From contig NC_074726.1 of assembly GCF_947242115.1 (NCBI RefSeq), positions 5,511,951-5,575,950 of the forward strand: a stretch of 64,000 nucleotides of DNA, in the 5' to 3' direction. How positions within the stretch are numbered: the first letter of the stretch is position 1; every line of letters begins with the position of its first letter. A program made the position numbers and the translations under genes. The stretch comes from Biomphalaria glabrata. Its lineage: Eukaryota > Mollusca > Gastropoda > Planorbidae. Below are positions 47,049 to 62,944 of this stretch, in pieces. Under the pieces are notes generated by a model. That model was not told the origin of the DNA and made no database searches. It saw nothing but the letters and a program-made list of their open reading frames with translations.

Positions 47049-50000
47049 ATGGATGAACAAATAAAAGAGGTATGTATGCATAAGGAAACGACATGTCAGC
47101 TGTCGTTGTACTTTTCTAGAAACACAATGTTCCTACTTTGAGATAAGTATGTGTACTTTTCTAGAAACACAATGTCCACACTTAGAAATAAGTATGTGTA
47201 CTTTTCTAGAAACACAATGTTCCCACTTGGAAATAAGTATGTGTACTTTTCTAGAAACACAATGTTCCCACTTTGAAATAAGTATGTGTACTTTTCTAGA
47301 AACACAATGTTCCCACTTGGAAATAAGTATGTGTACTTTTCTAGAAACACAATGTTCCCACTTGGAAATAAGTATGTGTACTTTTCTAGAAACACAATGT
47401 TCCCACTTGGAAATAAGTATGTGTACTTTTCTAGAAACACAATGTTCCCACTTGGAAATAAGTATGTGTACTTTTCTAGAAACACAATGTTCCCACTTTG
47501 AAATAAGTATGTGTACTTTTCTAGAAACACAATGTTCCCACTTTGAAATAAGTATGTGTACTTTTCTAGAAACACAATGTTCCCACTTGGAAATAAGTAT
47601 GTGTACTTTTCTAGAAACACAATGTTCCCACTTGGAAATAAGTATGAGTACTTTTCTAGAAACACAATGTTCCCACTTTGAAATAAGTATGTGTACTTTT
47701 CTAGAAACACAATGTTCCCACTTTGAAATAAGTATGTGTACTTTTCTAGAAACACAATGTTCCCACTTTGAAATAAGTATGTGTACTTTTCTAGAAACAC
47801 AATGTTCCCACTTGGAAATAAGTATGTGTACTTTTCTAGAAACACAATGTTCCCACTTGGAAATAAGTATGTGTACTTTTCTAGAAACACAATGTTCCCA
47901 CTTGGAAATAAGTATGTGTACTTTTCTAGAAACACAATGTTCCCACTTTGAAATAAGTATGTGTACTTTTCTAGAAACACAATGTTCCCACTTTGAAATA
48001 AGTATGTGTACTTTTCTAGAAACACAATGTTCCCACTTGGAAATAAGTATGTGTACTTTTCTAGAAACACAATGTTCCCACTTGGAAATAAGTATGTGTA
48101 CTTTTCTAGAAACACAATGTTCCCACTTTGAAATAAGTATGTGTACTTTTCTAGAAACACAATGTTCCCACTTGGAAATAAGTATGTGTACTTTTCTAGA
48201 AACACAATGTTCCCACTTGGAAATAAGTATGTGTACTTTTCTAGAAACACAATGTTCCCACTTGGAAATAAGTATGTGTACTTTTCTAGAAACACAATGT
48301 TCCCACTTTGAAATAAGTATGTGTACTTTTCTAGAAACACAATGTTCCCACTTTGAAATAAGTATGTGTACTTTTCTAGAAACACAATGTTCCCACTTTG
48401 AAATAAGTATGTGTACTTTTCTAGAAACACAATGTTCCCACTTGGAAATAAGTATGTGTACTTTTCTAGAAACACAATGTTCCCACTTGGAAATAAGTAT
48501 GTGTACTTTTCTAGAAACACAATGTTCCCACTTGGAAATATGTATGTGTACTTTTCTAGAAACACAATGTTCCCACTTTGAAATAAGTATGTGTACTTTT
48601 CTAGAAACACAATGTTCCCACTTGGAAATAAGTATATGTACTTTTCTAGAAACACAATGTTCCCACTTTGAAATAAGTATGTGTACTTTTCTAGAAACAC
48701 AATGTTCCCACTTGGAAATAAGTATGTGTACTTTTCTAGAAACACAATGTTCCCACTTGGAAATAAGTATGTGTACTTTTCTAGAAACACAATGTTCCCA
48801 CTTGGAAATAAGTATGTGTACTTTTCTAGAAACACAATGGTCCCACTTTGAAATAAGTATGTGTACTTTTCTAGAAACACAATGTTCCCACTTTGAAATA
48901 AGTATGTGTACTTTTCTAGAAACACAATGTTCCTACTTTGAGATAAGTATGTGTACTTTTCTAGAAACACAATGTCCACACTTAGAAATAAGTATGTGTA
49001 CTTTTCTAGAAACACAATGTTCCCACTTGGAAATAAGTATGTGTACTTTTCTAGAAACACAATGTTCCCACTTGGAAATAAGTATGTGTACTTTTCTAGA
49101 AACACAATGTTCCCACTTTGAAATAAGTATGTGTACTTTTCTAGAAACACAATGTTCCCACTTTGAAATAAGTATGAGAAATTTTAAGCTGCTTTTTGAC
49201 TATATAACGAACATTTCCGATTAGGAGAAAGAAAAAAAAAGTTACTGTTCTCTACATGGGCGCAGACAGTTTTATTTTTTTGGTTTTTTTTCCGTGAAGA
49301 ATTTTTTGGGAGGGTTATGAATTTTTTCTCCCTCCCCCCCCCCTCCCATATCGGATTTTTTCCGGGGGGGGGGTACTGAATCGCGGAAAGCACCTCCCCC
49401 CTGTTACTACGCCTATGGTTCGCTCGCTAAACTTACTATACCTACTTACTACAAAACTTTCCAAATCTCATTCCCAGTGGCTGAAAGAAGTAAGATTGCA
49501 AAAAATCTAGTAGTTTACTTAAGATGTAGTAAGAAATACAATATTTTACAACTTTATAAATCTCACATCCTAATGAATTTCTTTTCTTTTTTTTTTCTTT
49601 TATAGGTTAACTTGTTTTTGGTTGGAAAAACTGGATATGGGAAAAGTGAAACAGGTAATACGATCCTGGGCGATCAGAGATTTGTTTGCTCGTCTGATGG
49701 TTTGCCCAAAACATTAAACATTGAAAGCGGTGATGTATATTTTAAAAATTTCCATCTCCGAGTATTTGATACTCCTGGTCTAGCAAGTTCTGAGGATGTG
49801 AAAGCACCCAAGATGTCCGTTGTAAGGAGAGCCCAGGATATCGAGCCGTTTATTCAACCCACAGGTTGTCATCTCTTTCTTCTAATCATGAGATTCGGTG
49901 TCCGTCTGACCCAGGAAGAATATAACTGCATAATGGTGCTGAAAGAAATATTCGGGTCAGACTTCATAGAACACTTTGGCATCATTTTAATGACTCATGG

Positions 50001-50892
50001 CGACCAGTTTGCCAAACAAGTTCCAGATTTCAGCTTTAAAGATTGGTGCCGAAACCAAGAAGGTTATTTCAAGCAATTATTTCGCGAATGCAAGGAAAGA
50101 ATCATTTTATGGGACAATGTAAATGTGCACGCAAGAGAAGACCAAGTTGGAACTTTAATAAGTAGCGTAGGTGAAATAACTAAGACTGAACAAACTTACA
50201 CTCGTAGAAATTTTGAAAACGCCAAACTGCAGAGAATTTCTAAAAATCCTTGCCTAAATGAAGAGCTACAATCTATTTGTAAAGAATTAGAGCTGATTGG
50301 AGAAAGTATATTAGAGGATCGTCTTGAAAAATACAATCTGTTGTTAGATAGAATGGACAAGATGCTTTACACTTTAACAAATGAAAGCAAGGAAGTGAAA
50401 CAAATGTCCAAAGAAATAACTGAAGTTTTAACAAATCGTTTGGATTCTGTTCTAAAGAGCATACAAATGAATGATAATCAGCCTTGTGGTCCAAGCAAAA
50501 GCGTTGCTAAGAATGAAACTTCATTAAATAAAGCTGATGATGTTTCTGTAGGATCTGAGCCAGCACTGCAAAGTGAAGATATCAAGCTTGAAGAACAAAG
50601 AAAATCTATTCAAGAACAATGCGAACGAGAACGGCAGGAACTGATGGAAAGCGTTAAGCAGGAAGCCACCAAGAAAAAGAAAACATATTTTAAGAAGAAA
50701 AAGAATAAAGAGGAGAACGATCCTTTATTAGAAACAGTTCAGCTGATGATGGATGCCATTAACAAAAAAGAAGAGCGGATGTTAAAGGAGATTGAACTTC
50801 AACAGAGCAAACTTGCGAGTGAAAGAGAATTAGCTGCCTTGAAAATACGTTTAGCAAACGATAAATACAATAATCCTTTGCAGCTTCTATAG
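47049..50892 (+). CDS. AIG1/GIMAP-like GTPase 2, complete G motifs and Lys-rich coiled-coil tail
   Basis: Exons 47049-47069 (MDEQIKE; visible exon starts 47030) and 49606-50892 join in phase 0 to 435 residues. G1 GKTGYGKS (14-21), G3 DTPG (62-65), AIG1 box MRFGVRLTQEE (102-112), G4 THGD (137-140), WDN in the G5 region. From about 215 on it is helical: a coiled coil, a polar Ser/Asn/Lys spacer, a basic patch KKKKTYFKKKKNK, then a second coiled coil ending NNPLQLL. All GTP-binding motifs are intact. The basic patch could bind membrane phospholipid, RNA or a partner; no transmembrane segment. Intron 1 (2.5 kb) is almost entirely a 45-bp minisatellite. The start is the first ATG of the exon and sits like that of GIMAP-like gene 1, suggesting tandem duplication. 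Confidence 0.9.
47107..49175. repeat. 45-bp minisatellite filling intron 1 of GIMAP-like gene 2
   Basis: About 46 copies of a 45-bp unit containing GTGTACTTTTCTAGAAACAC, AATGTTCCCACTT, then GG or TG, AAATAAGTAT. The main variation is one G/T site (Leu or Phe if translated). A distinctive variant pair (TCCTACTTTGAGATAAG then TCCACACTTAGAAATAAG) occurs at the left end (47131) and again at 48931, exactly 1,800 bp or 40 units apart. Open frames on both strands arise because 45 is a multiple of three and the unit has no stop in those frames; they are not genes. Confidence 0.95.
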
Positions 50893-51311
50893 TTGATTAG
50901 CTATGAAGAGATGAGACAGAAGTCATTGTAAATAGTCCCCAAGACTAATGTAAATATACGGAGACCTTCATATTGTATTGTCATACTAAATCTATTTTTA
51001 TTTAATAGTCATTGTAACAAAGTAATGTTTTGTTTACTATTAGTCTAATGCAATATGTTTCCAACTATCTGCAGTTATTTTGGATGCACAAATTCTTTAT
51101 TTCAGAACACTTCATTTTTCAAAAACGGTTAACTCATTTTTGTCAAATGTGAAATAAGTATATTATTCAAAATGTTACCAAACGCATATTTTCTAAACCT
51201 TCTTCTTCTTTGTTTTCATTGAACAAGTCGGAGGGTTCAGATCAGTAATCCTATATCTGAGATGAACCGCGCAGTGGTTTTCAGGTCAGGCAGTTCTCCG
51301 TATAGTTTTTG
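50893..51311. other. 3' flank of GIMAP-like gene 2
   Basis: AT-rich; no AATAAA near the stop. TATTTTTATTTAATAG near 50992 is the only poly(A)-like region. Confidence 0.4.
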
Positions 51312-51319
51312 TTCTATAT

Positions 51320-51514
51320 CAGCGGTTCTCAACCTTTTAGTCTCGGCGACCCTTTTTTACCATCCCCCACTCTGTCGCGACCCCCCCCCGCACACACACA
51401 CAGCAATATAAGAGTAGACAATAAAAATCAATTTTTTCGATGGTCTTATGCGACCCCTGGCAAATCGTCAATCGACCCCCAAAGGGGTCGCAAACCACAG
51501 GTTGAGAACCCCTG
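51320..51514. mobile_element. hAT-type MITE with exact 8-bp target duplication
   Basis: Ends CAGCGGTTCTCAACCT and AGGTTGAGAACCCCTG are inverted repeats with one mismatch. TTCTATAT flanks both sides (51312-51319 and 51515-51522). The interior has GGCGACCC and GGGTCGC, typical of hAT 'CAGNGGTTCTCAACC' elements. Intact duplications suggest a fairly young insertion. Confidence 0.88.
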
Positions 51515-51634
51515 TTCTATATGAAGGTTTTGGGACCAGAGTCATGTTTGGGACACTTGATAAAGTATGCAGCTATCTAAACCTGTAAGCTATGAAGTCC
51601 AGGCAAGGGAGAAGGTGTATTTTTAGTTACAAAT

Positions 51635-51905
51635 CTTTTATCAACTAACTCACCCTATCTGTCAGTCGGGTAAATAGTTTGCACACGTGATTTTTCCTCA
51701 CATCTAATTTCGGATTATGTTTAATTTTTGCACACTTATCTCTTTTGCCTTACAACACTAGAATCAACTTTAAAAAAAATAACTTATTTGTTATTTAACT
51801 ATTGGTAATTAATTATTTTGTTGGTATCGAAAAAGGGAAAGAAATTTTCCTTCGATTTTCCGTATATAGTGGTATACGTTGAATTAGACACTTTATATTT
51901 ATTGT
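51635..51905. repeat. Interspersed repeat D
   Basis: TCTTTTATCAACTAACTCAC, CTGTCAGTCGGGTAAATAG, TAATTTCGGATTATG, AACACTAGAATCAAC: a plus-strand copy. Confidence 0.55.
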
Positions 51906-52683
51906 AGAGAAATGAGTCGTCACTTAAAAGTTTCAATCTATCAAAAGACAGATATGAAACCTTCTTTGTTTTTTTTTAGGTCCCCCCCCCCTTTTCTCTT
52001 TTTTTCCAACTGGTCCAGACAAATAATAGGATCAAAGAGCATTGAGAAAGCTAAAAGCATGAAACTGCACTAAAGAAAAACAATTGGTAAAAACATTTCT
52101 CATCGCGCAGAATTATCACTGTAAATTTAGATCTAGATCTATTTTAAATTTAATTAAATGACTGATCCAAACTAATTGTCACTGTTACACTCAATAAAAG
52201 TTTTTTTAATTATTATTTTTTTATGTTTTTGTTGTTCTTGTTGTTGTTATATTGTGTTAAATCATTTTAAAGTCTGAGAATTTCAAAATATACACAAGCT
52301 AGTGACTATATAGTGATCATATGTTTAACAAATTGGCAGTCATCTTCCAAAGGTTCAAAAACTTTGAAAAGCTATTATATCATGGGTTTTAATGAACATT
52401 ATCATTGGCTGTCAAAGGGCGGCTATGCCGCAGACATGCCACATCACAAGTGGTAAAGCAATCAGTGAAATCCGATTAAGGGGCTACAATTTTTGAAATT
52501 TGGTTCTCTTTAATGAAATTCGCCAGAGAAGGAATGCTCGTTCTTTTCTAACATACTAATAACAATAAGGCTTGTCTTTGGCTCCAAAGGTTTAAAAGAA
52601 TTGCAATTTTTTACACGGCTACATAGCCCTAGCTCCGACCTACATATTTTGAAATACAGATTTATATAACTAGCCCCACAAGT

Positions 52684-52887
52684 GAAGACCCCCTTTCAGA
52701 CCTTGTAATCTATAAGGCAGATGATGTAAAGGTCATCTGTTTCTGTGGCCCAAAAATCACGAGGTTGTCATGTGGTTATCAAAGAGACGTCCAAGTATCC
52801 CGGAATTAAAAGTCCCGTCTTCACCTGGATTCGAACCCGGGACGTCGGTTCGGAAACCTAGCGCTTTACCGCTCAGCCACCGTGCCT
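52684..52887 (-). mobile_element. SINE family A, internally shortened
   Basis: The body lacks the part between TGTCATGTGG and AGAGACGTCCAAG; box B (GATTCGAACCCGGGAC) and box A are well preserved. Confidence 0.78.
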
Positions 52888-53179
52888 GAACTAACTCCAC
52901 AATATTCTGTGTATATAATTCTTTACTTTGCCCAAATATGTGGGACAATGAGCACGCAAGCCGACTCTCTAACCCTCCTTCCGCCCCCTCCCGCCGGCTG
53001 GTATATTTTAATAGTCCGATTCGTGTGTCGTGCAAGCCGCTATGTAAACACACTACGATTGGACAGGCTATATAAGGTTCTATATTGGTAGATATTAAAT
53101 ATACTAACATACAATAATTAAAAAACTTCTTGAACCCTTGAATTCACTCTTATAATAGTAGGTCTACATCTATTATAAT

Positions 53180-54113
53180 AGTATCTAGACTCTAGATCAA
53201 GCAAAATATTATAACAAAACAGCGCGACGCATCGAGCGACCACACATTCAGCCTGGGAGCAAAGTGTGGATGCAAAAAAAGCCTGGCGATCTTTGGGCAC
53301 CAGCAGTGGTCATCTCAGAAGCGGATACCTTAAGATCTTACTGGGTAAAAACACCGAATGGGATAACATACCGAAGAAATAGAAGAATGTTAAGAGACAC
53401 ATGTACTAAATCAAAGGGCAGGCCTGATTTTTTTGAAATGGACACCCTAGAGACAGTCATTAATGGTCAAACCACACAGCCAGAGAACGTGAGCGATACA
53501 AATGTGCAACAGGAACAGACTAACACTACCAATCCGCCGCCAGTAATAACTCGATATGGTAGGCAAGTTCGGCCACCAGTACGTTACCCTGACGCAGATA
53601 ATTAGATACATGTATACCTTTTTATTATTATGCAATTTCGATATAATTAATGTCTATTTGTAAACCTAGAATCTTGTTTCTTTTGCTACACATTTTATAA
53701 TTTATATTGTTACTATTGATAATATTAACAATTAAACATTCTGTTGTGTTAAACATTTAGTCAGTTGACTAATTTGTTTATAGTGAGACAGAAATCATTT
53801 GTATAGTCGATTGATATTTCAAAACTATCAAGGAGGGAGATGTGATAGTAAGTGTATGTGTTTTGCGTGGCTGGTAGTGCAGTGTGTGTGCCTGTGTATG
53901 AAATGACCAGTGGACCTTGAGTGTACATGCTTGAGTGAACAGCAGTGTGTCAGGACTGTGTGTAAAAGGAGGTCAGCTTAGAGAACAAGTGGCTGGAGTA
54001 AAGAACATAAATAGAGACTAATACAATCATTGTGTTTATTGAGGCTCATGTTGTTTTAGTGGGTCTATTAGGTTTGGTCGGTCAAAGTACACATTTGGAA
54101 CAATTTTGTTACA
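53180..54113 (+). mobile_element. LTR retrotransposon fossil: integrase C-terminus plus 3' LTR
   Basis: A frame from about 53220 to 53605 reads GSKVWMQKKPGDLWAPAVVI then SYWVKTPNGITYRRNRRMLR, the C-terminal tail of a Ty3/gypsy integrase, ending RPPVRYPDADN. A purine tract (AAGGAGGGAGA, just before 53841) leads into a 273-bp LTR, TGTGATAGTA...TTTGTTACA (53841-54113). The 5' part of the element is absent, so this is a partial, broken copy. The recognisable LTR suggests moderate age. Confidence 0.8.
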
Positions 54114-54949
54114 TTATTAAGTAGTTGGTTAAGTATACTATCGAAATGTCCTTCACCTACATATAAGATAACCAATTTATATTTTCCTTTATAACTGATA
54201 TGTTCTCATGATGAGATTGCATTAATATTTTAAAGAAATATACATAAGTGACCATAATACATAATTCTTTCCCAAACTTTATCCGTGTGTACTTGCTTCG
54301 AGGCGCCTCTTATCTCTCTTAAGAAGCCTGCAAATGTACGTGAAAATATTTTCTTTCCCTTTTTCTCTATTTGATGATGCCCCAAAATAAAATGTACTTT
54401 TATATACAGTAAAAAAGAATTGAATGTATTAAAGAGACGTTTATAACAAAGTCAAAAAGAAAAGATAAAAAGAAAGCTGGACAGACACCTTTCAGTTATT
54501 CAACTATGGGCTACTATTGTTATCTCTTTCAGATTTATCTCGTATTTGCTTTGGTACTGTAGGGGGAATGGCGCTGATCACGAGCCTTATTACATCAAAC
54601 CTAAACAAGAACTTAACAAGTAAAGCTTTTCTTACATTTTGTGTATTTAAAAAAATCAAACGCATTTTTTTTTAAGTATTTTTTTTTTTTATAATTGTTT
54701 AAACATGTTTGTAGAAGTTTTGTTTTGTTTTATTTATTTTTCGCATGTTTGTCGATGATTGATTTCGATGATTTCTTTTGATTTGAAAGTAAGTAGTTCT
54801 ATTGTTATTAATATTTGTAGACTTCTCAAGCTTACCAATGAAACATAAATGTAATCAGCGACCCCCCCCCCCCAGTACCCGAAAAAGGTAAAGCCGCTAA
54901 TAGTTTCGTGTTGTAGTTACTAGTTGGTTATATATTTTTTTTATTTATT

Positions 54950-55080
54950 CACGTCTTCAAAGGTTCAATGTATGATTCTGCACAGTTTTAACTTGGTTCG
55001 GGATTGGGAAATGAGAGAGAAAAACATGTTCAACTTTTTTTACAAACAGAGAGAGTTGATTTAAGCCTTGTAAAAAGGAT
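54950..55080 (-). repeat. Interspersed repeat D, reversed
   Basis: GGTTCGGGATTGGGAAATGA, GAACATGTTCAACTTTTTTT, AAGCCTTGTAAAAAGG: the reverse of the AAAAAGTTTAAACATGTT...CCCATTC text in other copies. Confidence 0.45.
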
Positions 55081-55267
55081 GCATTTTCCAAAATCCTGCA
55101 TTGAAGGCACAGTAGCTTTTTGTGTACTTTTTTTAGCCTGCTTTTTTCAGAAGACAACATTATAACGTATTACTTTGAACCTCCTGTAAGATAACAGGGG
55201 ATGGCAGTGCATACTACACGTCCAGACTGCCAGTTGCCTAAAAAAAAAGGTGCAATATCTTGATTAT

Positions 55268-55600
55268 TAAATCATCATTTCCGAGATATGAGTTTCTGTG
55301 GCCTCCCTCTGTCGCGAAGCGCCTATGGATCATCTCATGGACATGAGATGAATGCCTGGGCATTAGCTGGGGTCGGAAAGATGTCGCCAACACATCAGTT
55401 CCCCCCTCCCCACGCAGCTGATGTATCCAAAGAACGGCAGTGCCGATACAGTTTGGGGGTCAGCGGCGTCCCAGATTCTGTCAGGGTGTAGCACTGGGTG
55501 CTGCCAACCGCCATAGTGATTTTTCCTCAGGGTTGACCTCCGAAGTCTTTCCCGTGATTGGGTATAGCTGCAAGGCAACAGGGCCCTTTTGTTGTTTAAT
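55268..55600. repeat. Unclassified GC-richer repeat-like segment
   Basis: GC-rich against its surroundings, with CATGGACATGAGATGAATGC, CTGCCAACCGCCATAGTG and CGTGATTGGGTATAGCTGC. It resembles untranslated parts of LINEs but has no diagnostic motif. Confidence 0.4.
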
Positions 55601-55737
55601 CCATTAATATCCCAGGACTAAAATACAAAAGAAAAGATTCACACAAGGGGAAGGTCAAAATATGGTGTCAGAGAAATGTTGTATAGTCTATCTATAGAAT
55701 AACCTCATAATGTGCATCACCTGACGGATGGAAAGCA

Positions 55738-58395
55738 GAATGTAAGGAAGTAATCTATGAAATCAAGAAGTAAGATATGAAATCAAGAAGTAATCTATAA
55801 AATCAAGAAGTAATCTATAAAATCAAGAAGTAATCTATGAAATCAAGAAGTAATCTATAAAATCAAGAAGTAATCTATGAAATAAAGAAGTAATCTATGA
55901 ACTCAAGAAGTAAGCCATGAAATCAAGAAGTAAGCAATGAAATCAAGAAGTAAGCTATGAACTCAAACAAAAAGTAAGCCATGAAATCAAGAAGTAAGCT
56001 TTAAAATCAAGAAGTAATCTATAAAATCAAAAAGTTAGTTATAAAATCAAAAAGTAAGCCATGAAATCAAGAAGTAATCTATGAAATCAAGAAGTAAGCT
56101 ATGAAATCAAGAAGTAAAACATGAAATTAAGAAGTAACCAATGAAATCAAGAAGTAAGCCATGAAATCAAGAAGTAAGTTATTAAATCAAGAAGTAAGCC
56201 ATGAAATCAAAAAGTAATCTATGAAATCAAGAAGTAAGTAACTAAATCAAGAAGTAAGCTATGAAATCAAGAAGCAATCCATGAAATCAAGAAGTAAGCC
56301 ATGAAATCAAGAAGTAATCTATGAAATCAAGAAGTAATCTATGAACTCAAGAAGTAATCTATGAAATCAAGAAGTAATCTATAAAATCAAGAAATAATCT
56401 ATAAAATCAAGAAGTAAGCCATGAAATCAAGAAGTTATCTATGAAATCAAGAAGTAATCTATGAACTCAGGAAGTAAGCCATGAAATCAAGAAGTAAGCA
56501 ATGAAATCAAGAAGTAATCTATGAACTCAAGAAGTAATCTATGAAATCAAGAAGTAATCTATGAAATCAAGAAGTAATTTATGAAATCAAGAAGTAAGCC
56601 ATGAAATCAAGAAGTAATCTATGAAATCAAGAAGTAATCTATGAACTCAAGAAGTAAGCCATGAAATCAAGAAGTAATCTATGAAATCAAGAAGTAATCT
56701 ATGAACTCAAGAAGTAAGCCATGAAATCAAGAAGTAATCTATGAAATCAAGAAGTAATCTATGAACTCAAGAAGTAATCTATGAAATCAAGAAGTAATCT
56801 ATGAACTCAAGAAGTAAGCCATGAAATCAAGAAGTAAGCAATGAAATCAAGAAGTAATCTATGAACTCAAGAAGTAATCTATGAAATCAAGAAGTAATCT
56901 ATGAAATCAAGAAGTAATTTATGAAATCAAGAAGTAAGCCATGAAATCAAGAAGTAATCTATGAAATCAAGAAGTAATCTATGAACTCAAGAAGTAAGCC
57001 ATGAAATCAAGAAGTAATCTATGAAATCAAGAAGTAATCTATGAACTCAAGAAGTAAGCCATGAAATCAAGAAGTAATCTATGAAATCAAGAAGTAATCT
57101 ATGAACTCAAGAAGTAAGCCATGAAATCAAGAAGTAAGCTATAAAATCAAGAAGTAATCTATAAAATCAAAAAGTTAGTTATAAAATCAAGAAGTAAGCC
57201 ATGAAATCAAGAAGTTAGCTATGAAATCAAGACGGAAGCTATGAAATCAAGACGGAAGCTATGAAATCAAAAAGTAATCTATGAAATCAAGAAGTAAGCT
57301 ATGAAATCAAGAAGTAAAACATGAAATCAAGAAGTAACCAATGAAATCAAGAAGTAAGCCATGAAATCAAGAAGTAAGTTATTAAATCAAGAAGTAAGCC
57401 ATGAAATCAAAAAGTAATCCAGGAAATCAAGAAATAAGCCAGGAAATCAAGAAGTAAGCCAGGAAATCAACAAGTGAGCCATCAAATCAAGAAGTAATCT
57501 ATGAAATCAAGAAGTAAGCTATGAAATCAAGAAGTAAGTTATTAAATCAAGAAGTAAGCCATGAAATCAAAAAGTAATCTATGAAATCAAGAAGTAAGTA
57601 ACTAAATCAAGAAGTAAGCTATGAAATCAAGAAGTAAGTTATGAAATCAAGAAGTAAGTTATGAAATCAAGAAGTAATCTATAAAATCAAGAAGTAAGCT
57701 ATGAAATCAAGAAGTAAGTTATGAAATCAAGAAGTAAGCTATAAAATCAAGAAGTAATTTATGAAATCAAGAAGTAATCTATGAAATCATAAAGTAAGTT
57801 ATAAAATCAAGAAGTAAACCATGAAATTAAGAAGTAAGCTATGAAATCAAGAAGGAAACTATGAAATCAAGAAGGAAACTATGAAATCAAGAAGTAAGCC
57901 ATGAAATCAAGAAGTAATCTATGAAATCAAGAAGTAAACTATAAAATCAAGAAGTAATCTATGAAATCAAGAAGTAAACTATAAAATCAAGAAGTTATAA
58001 TAATAATAATCTTTATTGTCCGTACGGAAATTTGTCTTACAATTTGTGCATTACACTAAACAAAAAACATTATAACTATAAGAAACCAAAGTGTACATTC
58101 ACACCAGGCTCGCTCATAATTTACATGTGACAAAGTTTATATCAGATTGTTCTTATTTAATGATTTGATTGCCAGGGGAACAAAAGAGTGTTTGTGTCTG
58201 TTTGTCTTTGCTATCGGTGTCTTGTATCTCTTTTGTGATGGTAAAATCACAAAATCCTGATACAAAGGGTGATTTTTTATTTCGAGGATCTTGTTAGCTT
58301 TTTTATAGATGTTTGTCTCAAACAACTGCTTAAATAGGAAATCAAAAAGTAATATATGAAATCATAAAGTAGTCTATGAAGTATCTATGAAAGCA
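55738..58395. repeat. 20-bp minisatellite, split by a LINE end
   Basis: About 113 copies of atgaaatcaagaagtaatct (variants AAGCC, AAGCT, AACTC) from 55738 to 57995, interrupted at 57996-58337, then two or three more copies. A 17-unit (340-bp) block is duplicated (56461 onwards versus 56801 onwards), and the rare AAAGTTAGTTATAAAATCAA pair recurs 1,140 bp apart. It ends 280 bp before the first coding exon of GIMAP-like gene 3. Confidence 0.95.
57996..58337 (-). mobile_element. LINE 3' end inserted in the minisatellite
   Basis: The minus strand reads LYQDFVILPSQKRYKTPIAK then TNRHKHSFVPLAIKSLN, a LINE C-terminal signature ('LP..RRY..P...T.R...SFVP.AI..LN'). An untranslated end follows: CCGTACGGACAATAAAG, finishing in an (ATT)n tail. 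Minisatellite units on both sides show the insertion came after the array formed. Confidence 0.85.
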
Positions 58396-58674
58396 ATGAT
58401 AGTTTCACTGTTGACTTTTGATTCACTATTGACTGTTGATAAGCTGTTGACTTGATAAACTATTGACGGTCTTAAGAAGGAGGGAATCAAACAATAATAA
58501 TAAACAGAACAGAATTAGGTAGATATGTTAAAGTGACCTATACATTTCTTCATGTCTCTTTGTTTAAATATTTAAAAAAAAATCATACATTACATCGAAT
58601 GAATATTTATATATTTTATAACCGAATTAATATTTATATATTTTATAACTAACAACTTTTTTTTTGTTTAAAGA

Positions 58675-62499
<3,825 letters not shown>

Positions 62500-62639
62500 A
62501 TTTGTAATTAGTAAATCGATGACATAGAAGAATACAATAGTAATATATGCTACTTAGACAAGTTCTGACGAAATTCATTACTGAAAAATTCAATATAAAG
62601 AACAAATATTATAAATGGACATAGCTAATGCCTTTAAAG

Positions 62640-62940
62640 TATAAATAATTGGGGATTCCTTCGGGAGATTTAGAGAGCACTGCGACACAAGATGTCGCCA
62701 CTGCATAAAGGAGGAGGAAACTGTGAACCAACCATGAATCTTTATGAATGCCACGTGTGAACGAAGAGCGAAGGGAACAATGAAATGAGAGAGAGAGACA
62801 ATTGGTCGGTGTGTACGGCAACGAGGCTATCCTTGTACGGGGCAAGGCGACCTTAAGACTCACTACCCACTTTCTTTCACAAGCTCTAGAGGAGCAATTT
62901 CAGCCTGACCTCTAAAGGTGACACTGAAGGGAAATAGCAT
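62640..62940 (+). mobile_element. LINE C-terminal scrap
   Basis: Reads RCDTRCRHCIKEEETV then QP, resembling the 'C..C.EEEETV.H' knuckle near the end of many LINE proteins; the frame is broken soon after. Confidence 0.5.
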
Positions 62941-62944
62941 CAAT

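Noticed and set aside
47096-49224. Two ~690-codon repeat proteins on opposite strands
   Set aside because: Frames of a 45-bp minisatellite lying wholly inside an intron of a GTPase gene.
54532-54621. Candidate exon (LSRICFGTVGGMALITSLIT) before GIMAP-like gene 3
   Set aside because: Acceptor- and donor-like edges exist, but the only open frame does not join the 58674 exon in phase. It could still be a non-coding 5' exon; not supported enough to list.
62609-62863. 84-codon minus-strand frame
   Set aside because: Opposite strand of a LINE C-terminal scrap; no known domain.
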